NCBI GenBank assembly: GCA_022708025.1
Contig: JAKIZM010000003.1
Location: 38,494-102,493, forward strand
Length of the DNA stretch: 64,000 bases
DNA from: Bacteroidota bacterium
GTDB taxonomy: Bacteria > Bacteroidota > Ignavibacteria > Ignavibacteriales > Ignavibacteriaceae
Reading direction: 5' to 3'
Shown here one piece after another: positions 25,687 to 34,632 of this stretch. The translations under genes and the position numbers were made by a program. Under the pieces are notes generated by a model, which saw nothing but the letters and a program-made list of their open reading frames with translations, did not search any database and was not told the origin of the DNA. Each line of letters begins with the position of its first letter. Within the stretch, counting starts at the first letter, position 1.

Positions 25687-27448
25687 ATTCCCTCAAATAA
25701 TTATCTATTGTGGATATTGCTGTCTTCCAAAATTTTTTTCTTAACGACAAAGAATAATCAGAATTTGTTTTAATCTCAAATACAGCCGGTTGCTTTCTTA
25801 CATTAGAAACTTTTATATGATTAATTAATTCCTGTTTTGTTTTAATTTCTTTGTAATCAATTCCAAATGCCTGAATAATCTTTCCAAAATCAAGATTTGT
25901 GGGAGTCAAAAAGAATTTATCAAGAACTTTTTTGTGTTTAGCAATAGGTAGTGATTTAAATATTGCTCCGCCATTATTGTTTATCAGAATTATTAACAAC
26001 GGTATTTTTAATTTCTTAACAGTTAATAATGTGTTCATATCATAATAAAACGATTGATCGCCTATTATCAAATATGTTGGTGTTTTAGATAATGATGCGA
26101 TACCTGAAGCAGTAGAAATTATTCCGTCAATTCCGCTTGCACCACGATTCTGATATATGCAGATATCTTTCTTTAATGATGAGCTAAATAAATCCAAATC
26201 ACGAATCGGAACGCTGTTTCCAATCATAACATTGCTGTTTGGTGAAATAGAAGTTAAAACTTCTGATATGATCTGGACTTCATTTATTTTATTTGCATTG
26301 AACAAAATTTTATTTTTTGATTCCTCTAACAACAGATCAATGTTTTTAATTTCATTAAGAAGTGGTTCAGTGTCTTTATTGAATTTTTCTGTCGTTATTT
26401 TTTTTAGTAAAACCGATTCGTCAGAATTTATTATATAGTTTATTGATTGCCTGAACCTAAAATCACCGAATTTATTTACAATAAAAATATTTACAGATTT
26501 TTTTGTTGTCAGCTTTTCAAACCTTGGAGAAGTAAGTGGTCTCCCAAAATGAATAATATATTTTGGATTGAAAATTCTGATAAAATTATCCGAGCGTAAA
26601 AAAGAATCATAGTTTGTAATAAGATTCGGGAATTCACTTTTGTAAAATCGCAATCCGCTAGTTGCATCAGCAAATACCGGTAATGAAAATTTAAGAGAAC
26701 AATCATTTAGTAATTTGAAAAAATTCTGATCAAAATTTCCTGCACCAACAGTAATTAATCCTCTGTTAGATTTTCGTAAAAATGAAATCAAAGTATCAAT
26801 TGCTTTTTTGTTTGGAGGAATAACTTTATTACTAACTTTTATTGGATTTTCTTCAGCAAGTGTTTCAAATAATATTTTTTCTTCTATTGAATCAGTAAAA
26901 GAGTCAGGTTCTAATGGTTTTTCAAATGGCAGATTAAAATGCACTGGTCCTTTATCTGTAGAATTAGCAATATTAAAAGCTTTGACAACTATCTCTTTAA
27001 ATTTATTAATATTTTTTGTTTTAAGATTAGGCAATCCTGCATCATAAAAAAAGCGAATATGATTTTTGTAAATATTATCCTGATTGATAGTTTGATTTGC
27101 ACCTGTGTTTCTGAGATATGATGGTCTATCTGCAGTGCAAACTATTAAAGGAACTCTGTTTTGATAAGCCTCAATAATTGCGGGATACAACTCAGCAGTT
27201 GCAGTTCCAGAAGTTGTTAATATTATAACTGGACTATTGGACTTTTTTGCTAATCCTAAAGCAAAAAATCCTGAACTTCGCTCATCAATATGAACGAAAG
27301 TTTTTATTCTTGAATTTTGTGAAATTGAATATGTTAACGGAGTACTTCGCGAACCCGGTGATATGCAGGCATATTTTACACCGCATTCAGCAAGCTGATC
27401 AACTAAAATGTTAGACCAAATAAAATTACGGTTAACTTTTATCTGCAT
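25676..27448 (-). CDS. menD: SEPHCHC synthase (thiamine diphosphate enzyme)
   Basis: The 590-residue, ThDP-dependent protein opens with CISPGSRSTPLTYSI, the MenD hallmark for isochorismate binding. Other family segments are TTSGTATAELYPAIIEAY, ADRPSYLRNTGANQTINQ, NRGASGIDGIISTA and the cofactor motif GDQSFYYDMNTLL with NNNGGAIFKSLP. It joins 2-oxoglutarate-derived succinyl semialdehyde to isochorismate. It overlaps menF by 17 bp upstream and menH by 11 bp downstream. Confidence 0.95.
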   Translation of the reverse strand: MQIKVNRNFIWSNILVDQLAECGVKYACISPGSRSTPLTYSISQNSRIKTFVHIDERSSGFFALGLAKKSNSPVIILTTSGTATAELYPAIIEAYQNRVPLIVCTADRPSYLRNTGANQTINQDNIYKNHIRFFYDAGLPNLKTKNINKFKEIVVKAFNIANSTDKGPVHFNLPFEKPLEPDSFTDSIEEKILFETLAEENPIKVSNKVIPPNKKAIDTLISFLRKSNRGLITVGAGNFDQNFFKLLNDCSLKFSLPVFADATSGLRFYKSEFPNLITNYDSFLRSDNFIRIFNPKYIIHFGRPLTSPRFEKLTTKKSVNIFIVNKFGDFRFRQSINYIINSDESVLLKKITTEKFNKDTEPLLNEIKNIDLLLEESKNKILFNANKINEVQIISEVLTSISPNSNVMIGNSVPIRDLDLFSSSLKKDICIYQNRGASGIDGIISTASGIASLSKTPTYLIIGDQSFYYDMNTLLTVKKLKIPLLIILINNNGGAIFKSLPIAKHKKVLDKFFLTPTNLDFGKIIQAFGIDYKEIKTKQELINHIKVSNVRKQPAVFEIKTNSDYSLSLRKKFWKTAISTIDNYLREYEV

Positions 27449-28814
27449 TATTAAACAAAGATAATATTGGTTTTAACTTAAGATTTGTTTCTTCAAATTC
27501 CTCAATTGAATCAGAGCCATCAACAATTCCGCATCCGGCATAAGCATAAATTTTGTTTTTATTAACCAGTGCTGATCTTATTGAAACAAAAAATTCGCCA
27601 TAACCATCATTATTAAACCAGCCGATCATTCCGGAAAATAAACCTCTGTCAAAGTTTTCAGTCTCTTCAATCAGTTTAAGTGATTTGCTTTTAGGAATTC
27701 CACATACAGCAGGAGTAGGGAACATAGATTTAATTACTTGCAGAATATTTGCGTTCTTCTTAAGTGTTCCATTAATGCTTGTTTGCAGATGCTGAATATT
27801 AGGCAGTTTTTTAACTACTGGAGCCTTGGAATAATTAATATTTTCTGAAAAATCTTTAAGTGCGTTTGTAATAAAATCCAATACAGCGTTATGTTCATTA
27901 ATATTTTTTTTACTGTTCAATAATTCCAATTCAAATGTTTTGTCCTCATCAGCCGAAAGACCTCTTTTTATAGAGCCTGCGAGTGCTTCGGTTGAAAATT
28001 TATTTTGGTTGAATTTGATTAATACTTCTGGAGTTGAACCAAAGAAAATTGAATCAGATGATTTATAAAGAAAATTAGTGCAGCTGGGATATTTACCGCT
28101 CAATTCATCAATTATTTTTTTCCAGGAAATTTCATTGATTATTTCTCCTTCAACTCTTCTTGAAATAACAACTTTATCAATCTGCTGTTCAGGCAGTTTT
28201 GTTAATAATTGATTTATATCTTTTGTCCAATTACTCAACTCATCTTGATCTTCTTTAACTCTAATCCCTGAAGGAGAATTATTTTTGGGAGTAAGTTTAT
28301 TTTCAAGATTATAAATCAATCCGGCTTGAGTTTCTAAAAAATCATTAAAAAAACCCTGACGGACAAAATTTTCAGTAAACTGATTTGCAATTAGAAAACA
28401 AGTATCAGAATTCTGATATAAAATAATTTTCGGAACAATCAGATCAACATCTCCAAAATCTTTCCATTCTTCTGAATTTCTTTTAATCGGGAATTTTGAA
28501 GTTAAGATAAAAGAGGGAAGATTATATCCTGAATAATCAGAATGATTTGATATCAGTTTACTATTTAGCAGTTCAATCATACCGGCAAGCGAATTAATCT
28601 CATCAAAACCAAATGATTGTCTGCTTAGACTATCAAAAGATAAAAATGAAATTTTATTTTCCGGTTCGATATAGAAAAAAACGTCATCTGCTTTTTCAAC
28701 AAAATATTCCAGTAATAACGTGAAATTTACAGGAGATATTTTAACAGCATAACTGAAAAAGATTTTTTTATGATCATTGAGATTATCTGAAAACTCTTGT
28801 TTATTTAACGGCAT
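27432..28814 (-). CDS. menF: Isochorismate synthase
   Basis: The 460-residue protein belongs to the chorismate-utilising family. The C-terminal catalytic part has KVVISRRVEGEI, FFGSTPEVLIKF, STEALAGSIKRG, NIQHLQTSINGTL, FPTPAVCGIPK and the final YAYAGCGIVDGSDS block. It turns chorismate into isochorismate and is the first gene of the men run. The 72 bp between it and rsgA hold no clear hairpin, so read-through from rsgA is possible. Confidence 0.92.
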   Translation of the reverse strand: MPLNKQEFSDNLNDHKKIFFSYAVKISPVNFTLLLEYFVEKADDVFFYIEPENKISFLSFDSLSRQSFGFDEINSLAGMIELLNSKLISNHSDYSGYNLPSFILTSKFPIKRNSEEWKDFGDVDLIVPKIILYQNSDTCFLIANQFTENFVRQGFFNDFLETQAGLIYNLENKLTPKNNSPSGIRVKEDQDELSNWTKDINQLLTKLPEQQIDKVVISRRVEGEIINEISWKKIIDELSGKYPSCTNFLYKSSDSIFFGSTPEVLIKFNQNKFSTEALAGSIKRGLSADEDKTFELELLNSKKNINEHNAVLDFITNALKDFSENINYSKAPVVKKLPNIQHLQTSINGTLKKNANILQVIKSMFPTPAVCGIPKSKSLKLIEETENFDRGLFSGMIGWFNNDGYGEFFVSIRSALVNKNKIYAYAGCGIVDGSDSIEEFEETNLKLKPILSLFNNADKS

Positions 28815-28886
28815 GGTGAAAATATTCTAATTTAAAGTCTTGATAGTAAAATTAACTTAATGCTTTAAAACTTCATACAATACAAA

Positions 28887-29843
28887 TCAGAAATTAATAT
28901 CTTTTTCTATTGTATCCAGTATTCGAAGATAACTATCATATCTTTCGGCGCTTATCTCATTGTTTTCCAAAGCATTTAACACTCCACAACCAGGTTCATG
29001 ATTATGAGTGCAGGTGTTGAACCTGCAGTTTCTCAAATGTTTATTAAACTCGGGGAAAAAATGTCCAACATCTTCTTTTTTAATACCATAAGGATCTATT
29101 TCTCTTATACCGGGAGTATCTATAATATAAGTTGATTTTTCCACATTGAACATAGTGCTTGTTACAGTTGTATGAGTTCCTTTGCTAGTGTAACTGCTTA
29201 TTTCTCCGATTTTAAGTTCCAGTTCCGGAAACAACACGTTAAGAATAGAAGATTTTCCAACTCCAGATTGTCCCCAAAACAGATTTTTTTTCTTATGAAG
29301 AAAAGATTTTATTTCTTTTATACCTGATTCTAAAAGGACAGATGTTAAAAAGACTTCGTAGCCAATTTCTTCATATAATTTTTTCCAGTATTCTGATATT
29401 TCTATATCAGCAAGATCTGATTTGTTAATAATTATTATCGGAGTGATTCCTGCGCTTTCACAAGTAACTAAAAATCTATCGAGAGTTTTGTTATTAAAAT
29501 CCGGTTCAAGAATACTTGTAACAATAAAAATGTTATCAATGTTTGCAGCAATAATTTGTTCAAGGCGTTCGCCTCTGTAACTAGCTCCTCTGGTTTTAAT
29601 TGCTTTCCTGGAAAGATAATTCTTGCGTGGCAAAACCTGATAAATTACTCCTGTACCATCTTCATTCATATCAAAATTTACGATATCACCAACTACTGCA
29701 AAGTCTGTATGAAAAAGTTTATCCTTTTTAAGATTAAAGTCTTTCTTAAACTTTCCTTTTAATGTACATCTTATTAAAGTATGATCAGGTTCTTTTAAAA
29801 CATAAAAATCTTTGCTTTCTGATCTTGAAATAATACCTTGAAT
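28887..29843 (-). CDS. rsgA: Ribosome small-subunit biogenesis GTPase RsgA, apparently starting at AUU
   Basis: This is a circularly permuted GTPase: G4 NKSDL, then G1 GQSGVGKSS and G3 DTPGIREID, with a zinc knuckle NCRFNTCTHNHEPGC near the C terminus. RsgA matures the 30S subunit. The first in-frame ATG (29669) would cut off most of the N-terminal OB domain. The frame stays open upstream and yields a typical RsgA beginning (QGIISRSESKDFYVL and RCTLKGKF). No ATG, GTG or TTG is found there, but AAGGAG at ideal spacing precedes an ATT at 29843, giving 318 residues. I take this ATT as the start. The gene sits directly after the hairpin of the upstream barrel gene. Confidence 0.85.
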   Translation of the reverse strand: MQGIISRSESKDFYVLKEPDHTLIRCTLKGKFKKDFNLKKDKLFHTDFAVVGDIVNFDMNEDGTGVIYQVLPRKNYLSRKAIKTRGASYRGERLEQIIAANIDNIFIVTSILEPDFNNKTLDRFLVTCESAGITPIIIINKSDLADIEISEYWKKLYEEIGYEVFLTSVLLESGIKEIKSFLHKKKNLFWGQSGVGKSSILNVLFPELELKIGEISSYTSKGTHTTVTSTMFNVEKSTYIIDTPGIREIDPYGIKKEDVGHFFPEFNKHLRNCRFNTCTHNHEPGCGVLNALENNEISAERYDSYLRILDTIEKDINF

Positions 29844-29866
29844 AACAAACTCCTTTAAAAATAAAA

Positions 29867-29893
29867 AAGCACCATATCCAAGATATGATGCTT
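29867..29893 (-). terminator. Rho-independent terminator of the FadL-like gene, 23 bases before the rsgA start
   Basis: On the minus strand AAGCATCATATC pairs with GATATGGTGCTT (one mismatch, 3-base loop) and is followed by TTTTTTATTTTT. This is a standard intrinsic terminator, 25 bp after the stop of the barrel gene. Its T-tract runs straight into the ribosome binding site of rsgA, so rsgA is expressed either by read-through or from a promoter within the barrel gene. Confidence 0.85.
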
Positions 29894-29917
29894 CTTAACT
29901 TTAATCAATTAAAGGAG

Positions 29918-31339
29918 CTAAAAACGATATGTTGTAGTTAACATAACAGTATGTACTTTTATATCCTGAAATGTTCTTGAAACATTACTGCCATAATTAT
30001 CGCTGATATCTTTCCACCAGCCATAAGCATAAGCTAAATCTATTCCCACGGTTCCGTTTGCAATAAAACCTAAACCGCCTGTAAGATATTTATGGTTAAA
30101 ATCCGATGCATCTTCTTTAAATGGTGATGGTTGGGTTATAAAACCGCCACGAATTCTAAGACCAATTGTTGGAATAGTATATTCAGCACCAAGATTAAAA
30201 TTGAAAGTAGCTGTTAAAACATCCTTTATTTCTTTATTCTTTTCAGAGATATATGCTGAAGTTAAACCATCAGGTTTACTAAATTTTAGTTGTGAGTAAT
30301 CAATTAAAGTTGCTTCAGCACTTAAAATAATTCCTTTCGAGTTAACAGCGAATGCACCTGTAATTTCAAAAGGAGTTTTGCTATTATAAGCAACTTTATC
30401 ACTATAATAATCTGAATCTAATTTGTAAATCTGACCTGTTCCGAACTCACTGCTTCCGCTAACTAAAAACTCTTCATTTATAGTAAATGTTTTAGGGAAT
30501 TGAACCGTAACTCCAAATCTTGCCAAATCTTCAAATTGATATAAGAATCCGAGTTTAGCATTCCAGCCGCCAATATCCCATTTAAGAGTATTATTAAAAT
30601 AAAATGTTCTGAAGTCAGTTGTTTGTGGTTCACCAGCAGCAGTTTCACCCTGATAGATATTCTTGGTATCATCTTCGTAATAATCATTAACTGATTCAAA
30701 GTTTCCACTAATAATGGTTAGATTTCCTCCGATAAAAAGATTTTTCTGAACTTCAATTGCGCCTGAAAGAGTCCAGTGATCAATTCCTCCCGAGTTAAGA
30801 ATATCGCCGCTTTGATTTAAATTGCCATTAATAATTGTGTTGTAGTTATTGTCTGTTAAATACAGGTCATAAGGGATATCAGTATCAAGCAGGCTTTGGA
30901 TTTTGGAAGTATTACTTGGGTTAAAACCATTAAACTTAACAACTGATGTAAAATCTTTTGTGTTATAATAAGATAAAGCAAATACCAAACTGCCCTGATA
31001 TGTTGGCAATGGCAGTGCAAAGCTGACACGATTTAAGCTTGTGTTGGTTGTATTATCTTTTGTTTGATTGCCAAAGAATGTTGTTGTATTATCAAAATTA
31101 GTAAATGAGAGTCCGCCTGAAAATTCAATTCTTTTTAACAATCCGAAACCTGCAGGATTAAAAAATGCTGCAGAAGCGTCATCACTCAAAGCGTTAAAAG
31201 CATTTCCCATTCCTAATGCTCGCGCATTAGAACCTAAACCCGGTAAGCCTAATCGTATTGCATCATTATAATTTTGTGCGCTGATAAATGATGAAAATAA
31301 AATTATTGCACTGAATATTTTCAAAATGTGCATCTTCAT
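29918..31339 (-). CDS. OmpP1/FadL-family outer-membrane beta-barrel protein
   Basis: The 473-residue protein has a signal peptide (AIILFSSFISAQ). The N-terminal hatch-like segment with ARALGMGNAFNALSDDASAAFFNPAG is characteristic of OmpP1/FadL/PorV-like proteins, which carry hydrophobic molecules or act as T9SS shuttles. The remainder alternates as amphipathic strands and ends in an aromatic residue (TTTYRF), as expected for BamA insertion. AAGGAGAT precedes the ATG. It lies 2 bp after the 173-residue lipoprotein gene in the direction of transcription. FadL-type transporter and PorV-like shuttle are both open; the family itself is clear. Confidence 0.85.
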   Translation of the reverse strand: MKMHILKIFSAIILFSSFISAQNYNDAIRLGLPGLGSNARALGMGNAFNALSDDASAAFFNPAGFGLLKRIEFSGGLSFTNFDNTTTFFGNQTKDNTTNTSLNRVSFALPLPTYQGSLVFALSYYNTKDFTSVVKFNGFNPSNTSKIQSLLDTDIPYDLYLTDNNYNTIINGNLNQSGDILNSGGIDHWTLSGAIEVQKNLFIGGNLTIISGNFESVNDYYEDDTKNIYQGETAAGEPQTTDFRTFYFNNTLKWDIGGWNAKLGFLYQFEDLARFGVTVQFPKTFTINEEFLVSGSSEFGTGQIYKLDSDYYSDKVAYNSKTPFEITGAFAVNSKGIILSAEATLIDYSQLKFSKPDGLTSAYISEKNKEIKDVLTATFNFNLGAEYTIPTIGLRIRGGFITQPSPFKEDASDFNHKYLTGGLGFIANGTVGIDLAYAYGWWKDISDNYGSNVSRTFQDIKVHTVMLTTTYRF

Positions 31340-31341
31340 TT

Positions 31342-31863
31342 TTATCTCCTTCCGTTTCCAGAATTTCTGACACTTGAATTATCATTTGAATTACCTGAAC
31401 TGGAATTTCTTGTCCCATTATCTGATGAAGAGTTTCTGGTTCCTGTTGAACTTGGAGTTTGTGTCTCAGAAGTATTTTCAGGTGTAACATTTCTTGTAGG
31501 CGGCGGAGTGTTAATAATATCTCCTGAATTATTATTGCCCAAACCTGAATTTCTTTCATTGTTACCTCTGCCTCCATCATTTCGAAAGCTGTTTGTTTCA
31601 TCATTTCGTCCGTTGGTTCTGTCTTTTGTTGTAGTACCAGATACACTGCCGGAGCCTATAAAAACCGGATATGAAATCCACCAGGGAGATTCATAAAATC
31701 CACCGTAATTACCAAAATAAACCTCTCCGTAAAATTCATCATTACTATCATAATCATTTGAATATGATGCTTCTTCTGTTGGATCCCAAATAATTGTATA
31801 GCAGCCTGTCATAGTTAGATTTACCAGAAAAATTAAAGCTAAAAGACCGATTATATTTTTCAT
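31342..31863 (-). CDS. Lipoprotein with Asn/Ser/Gly-rich disordered tail, unknown function
   Basis: The 173-residue protein has a lipoprotein signal (LALIFLVNLTMTGC) with lipobox cysteine at about residue 21, followed by an acidic and aromatic part (SNDYDSNDEFYGEVYFG, SPWWISYPVF). The second half is low complexity, rich in Asn, Ser, Gly, Arg and Thr, with repeated NSSSDNG-like units. The start of the mature protein, GCYT, is the same as in the gene upstream, which suggests common origin. It is 5 bp from that gene and 2 bp from the barrel gene, so the three form one operon. No function can be given. Confidence 0.7.
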   Translation of the reverse strand: MKNIIGLLALIFLVNLTMTGCYTIIWDPTEEASYSNDYDSNDEFYGEVYFGNYGGFYESPWWISYPVFIGSGSVSGTTTKDRTNGRNDETNSFRNDGGRGNNERNSGLGNNNSGDIINTPPPTRNVTPENTSETQTPSSTGTRNSSSDNGTRNSSSGNSNDNSSVRNSGNGRR

Positions 31864-31868
31864 TTTAT

Positions 31869-33077
31869 TTACCTCGTTCTTCCTGAGTTATTATTACCGC
31901 TATTACCTCTTGGACTTGAATTCGTATTACCGCGTGGCGGAGATGTTGTGTTGCCTCTTGGTGGCGAATAACTTCTTGGCGTATCATTAGTCTTTGGCGG
32001 AGAATAACTCCTTGGTGTATTATTTGTTTTAGGCGGAGTATAATTTCTGTTTGTGTTGTTTTTATTTGTTTCAGGGTTCTTTTTTATTGTAGGATTATTA
32101 GTCCTGTTTTCTTTTGGAGCTTCTTTCTTTCTGGTTTCATTGTTTTTATTAGTGTTGTTTCTTTTAATTACAGGACCTTTCTTCTCAGTTTCAGTTCTTT
32201 TCTGAGTATTAATTCTGTTATCGTTAGTTTTTTTACGAGTATCCCTGATGACATCTTTATCTGTATTTCTTTGTGTTTCAGTTTTTCTGATAATTTCGTT
32301 TGTACGGGTAGATGTTTTTATGCGATCATCATTTTTACGGATTGTTTCTCTGTCTCTGATAACATCTCGAGTTGTATTTTTATCTCTAGTTGTTATTCTG
32401 GTATTATCTCTCAAACCAATTTTTTCACGTTTTAATTCATCTCTTCCGCTTACAATTTGTCTTTCACGCGTTTTAAGCTGATCTCTTAATTGTGAATTGC
32501 CATCACGGGTAGCAAATAAATCTCTGCCGCTGCCTGAATTTCTTACTCCGGAACTGTTTCTGATTTTACCAATATCGTTAGTTCTATATTTATAAGTTGA
32601 AGTATAATATCCGCTATATCCGCCGTAATATGGATATGGATTCCACCAGCCATAATAATATCGGGGATACCAGTAAGTTGGGTAATAACAAATCACTGAA
32701 GGATAATACCAATAGGATGGATACCAAGGATCCCAATACCACCACGGATCATAATACCATCCGGTACCGATAACTACAGAAACTGAAGGATAATAATTCC
32801 AGAAGTATTTTCTGTATGAAGGATAACCATAAAAGTAATAATTAATTTCAGTTTTATTTTCATCAATTGAAGAATCCTGATCATCGTACACATACTCATC
32901 GTTGTATTGCTCAGTTAATGTGTCTTTATTTTCTTCATAATCATAATAGGGCTTGGATTTTTCGCGGCTCCAGTTACCATAATCATAATCTCTTGTAGCA
33001 ACCTGGGTATAACATCCGGTTAAGAATAATAACAAAACCGGAAGCATAACAAGTAATGTTAACTTATTTTTTTTCAT
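31869..33077 (-). CDS. Lipoprotein with Tyr/Trp-rich core and long basic disordered tail, unknown function
   Basis: The start is placed at ATG 33077, where AAAGG precedes and a lipoprotein signal begins (LLFLTGCYT, cysteine near 22). An in-frame upstream start at 33107 would add ten residues without a better signal. After an acidic linker comes a stretch of about 80 residues that is nearly half Tyr, Trp and Pro (for example YYDPWWYWDPWYPSYWYY). The last 200 residues are Asn, Thr, Arg and Lys-rich, strongly basic, and end in repeats of PPKTNDTPRSYS and PPRGNT. It is presumably an outer-membrane lipoprotein with a flexible tail. I do not recognise the family. Confidence 0.7.
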   Translation of the reverse strand: MKKNKLTLLVMLPVLLLFLTGCYTQVATRDYDYGNWSREKSKPYYDYEENKDTLTEQYNDEYVYDDQDSSIDENKTEINYYFYGYPSYRKYFWNYYPSVSVVIGTGWYYDPWWYWDPWYPSYWYYPSVICYYPTYWYPRYYYGWWNPYPYYGGYSGYYTSTYKYRTNDIGKIRNSSGVRNSGSGRDLFATRDGNSQLRDQLKTRERQIVSGRDELKREKIGLRDNTRITTRDKNTTRDVIRDRETIRKNDDRIKTSTRTNEIIRKTETQRNTDKDVIRDTRKKTNDNRINTQKRTETEKKGPVIKRNNTNKNNETRKKEAPKENRTNNPTIKKNPETNKNNTNRNYTPPKTNNTPRSYSPPKTNDTPRSYSPPRGNTTSPPRGNTNSSPRGNSGNNNSGRTR

Positions 33078-33236
33078 TTCATTAACCTTTATTGATTTAA
33101 CTAACAATAAAATTGCAAATATCGAGCCTAATTAAAAGGATAAATTCTTTTCCGATGAGAAAGAAAACAAGTATTGTAGAGCAGAAGTGTATATTTCAAT
33201 AAACTTTGTTGTATAATAAATCACACAACAAAAAGG

Positions 33237-34013
33237 TTAAATTTTCTGCACAAACTCAAGAACTAATGCTCTATCAGCGGAAGTAGGATTCCATCTTTTA
33301 TTTTCTAATAAATCTCTTAGATCAAAACCGGCTGTTACTCCCGGAGCAATAGACCATCGTATTCCGAAATTCATATAACCTTTACCTTTGCCATACCTAT
33401 TTGTTGAATTATCATTAAAAGCAAAATTGTATTCAAAAAGAACTGAAAAGGAACTTCCTAGAGTTTTTTCCAGTCCGACCATAATATTTACGAAATTGTC
33501 TCCGTCCTTATCTTCAAGAACTGAGTAATTTATTGCACCGTGTAAACTCAAATAACCAAGCATAGAAAAGTTTTTACTCGCAGCAGCAAAGATTCCCGGA
33601 GCTTTTATAGCAAATCTTTTTTCATCTTTAAAGTATTCTCCTTTGCCTTGTGTATCAAATCCGAGAGTTAAAGAGGGTAATAGAATAGTTTCATCCATAA
33701 CTCTGACTCTTAAATTTACTCCGGGTGGGAATGGATACCAATCAGGTTTTCCTGAACCGATAATATTATTTCCGCCGTAAGAAAGTCCAATGCTTATATC
33801 GTTAAAAATTCCCGCTTCAACTTTTGCGATCAAAGTGCCAAAGGGTAAAAGCTCTGTTGTAATACCAACAGAACCTCGTTCCATTATTCCTGCTGACGGC
33901 ATATCAATTAAATATCTGTATTCATATTTTGCATTTTCACCTGCTGTACCTTGTGCAATGGTGAAATTAGCAAATACGGTTATTATTAAGATAACACCGA
34001 TAAGATTTTTCAT
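33237..34013 (-). CDS. Small outer-membrane beta-barrel protein, unknown function
   Basis: The 258-residue protein has a signal peptide (GVILIITVFANFTIAQ). It has repeated amphipathic strands such as GSVGITTELLPFGTLIAKVEA, ISIGLSYGG and GLEKTLGSSFSVLFEYNFAF, consistent with a barrel of about ten to twelve strands. The C-terminal end is VLEFVQKI, not the classic terminal phenylalanine. It lies 159 bp upstream of the lipoprotein gene on the same strand and has 241 bp of AT-rich sequence before it, where promoters may lie. The substrate or role is unknown. Confidence 0.65.
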   Translation of the reverse strand: MKNLIGVILIITVFANFTIAQGTAGENAKYEYRYLIDMPSAGIMERGSVGITTELLPFGTLIAKVEAGIFNDISIGLSYGGNNIIGSGKPDWYPFPPGVNLRVRVMDETILLPSLTLGFDTQGKGEYFKDEKRFAIKAPGIFAAASKNFSMLGYLSLHGAINYSVLEDKDGDNFVNIMVGLEKTLGSSFSVLFEYNFAFNDNSTNRYGKGKGYMNFGIRWSIAPGVTAGFDLRDLLENKRWNPTSADRALVLEFVQKI

Positions 34014-34254
34014 TTTTACTAAATATAATTTTATTTAGCTGCAAGATAAATATTATTTTTTATTGATGCTTAATTAGACGAGACAATTAGGATAATTACT
34101 TTTTCATAAATTGATCAGATTTTTTTTAACAGATGTAAAAATTATAGCTATAAAGTGTTTTTATAATGGGACACTGAACAGACTGATTAATTTGAACAAT
34201 AAACCCAATTCCTAAGAGGAATTTAGTTTGTGAAGAATGTTATGTTAGATTTAT

Positions 34255-34632
34255 TTAAACAGCCAATGGTAAAATTTCAAATTCAACATAATCTGGAAAG
34301 AGCGAATGGACAGATTTAATTTTTATTCCAACAATTCCTGTTCTACCATTGGCTTTTATTTTAAGGATTCCATCATCAGGATTGTTTTCAAGTATTGATA
34401 TCAAATCATAACCTTCGATAATTTCAAAATGTGCGGAAGTTTTTCTGAACCAGGCTTTTTTTCCTAAAGCATTGACAGGATAGACTTTTATTGTCATTTC
34501 AGAATCAAAATCAGCGTAAAGATTATCTGTAGATTTTTTTATTTCAACTCCGTAGATATTGTATAGAAAAAAATATCCTGCTAACAGCAACAGAATAAAA
34601 AATATTACCAAGTATATAGAAAGGACTTTCAT
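34255..34632 (-). CDS. Membrane-anchored small protein with Ig-like fold, unknown function
   Basis: The 125-residue protein has one N-terminal transmembrane helix (YLVIFFILLLLAGYFFLYNIYG). About 95 exported residues follow that look beta-rich and end in a pattern like bacterial Ig domains (ILKIKANGRTGIVGIKIKS). Its ATG overlaps the stop of the ATP-grasp gene by four bases (ATGA), so the two are translated together. The strict coupling suggests that the two act together, but I cannot name the process. Confidence 0.65.
   Translation of the reverse strand: MKVLSIYLVIFFILLLLAGYFFLYNIYGVEIKKSTDNLYADFDSEMTIKVYPVNALGKKAWFRKTSAHFEIIEGYDLISILENNPDDGILKIKANGRTGIVGIKIKSVHSLFPDYVEFEILPLAV

Noticed and set aside
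31266..31696. Long frames on both strands over the Asn/Ser-rich lipoprotein gene.
   Set aside because: They are by-products of the low-complexity coding sequence; they lack ribosome sites and have biased, unprotein-like composition.
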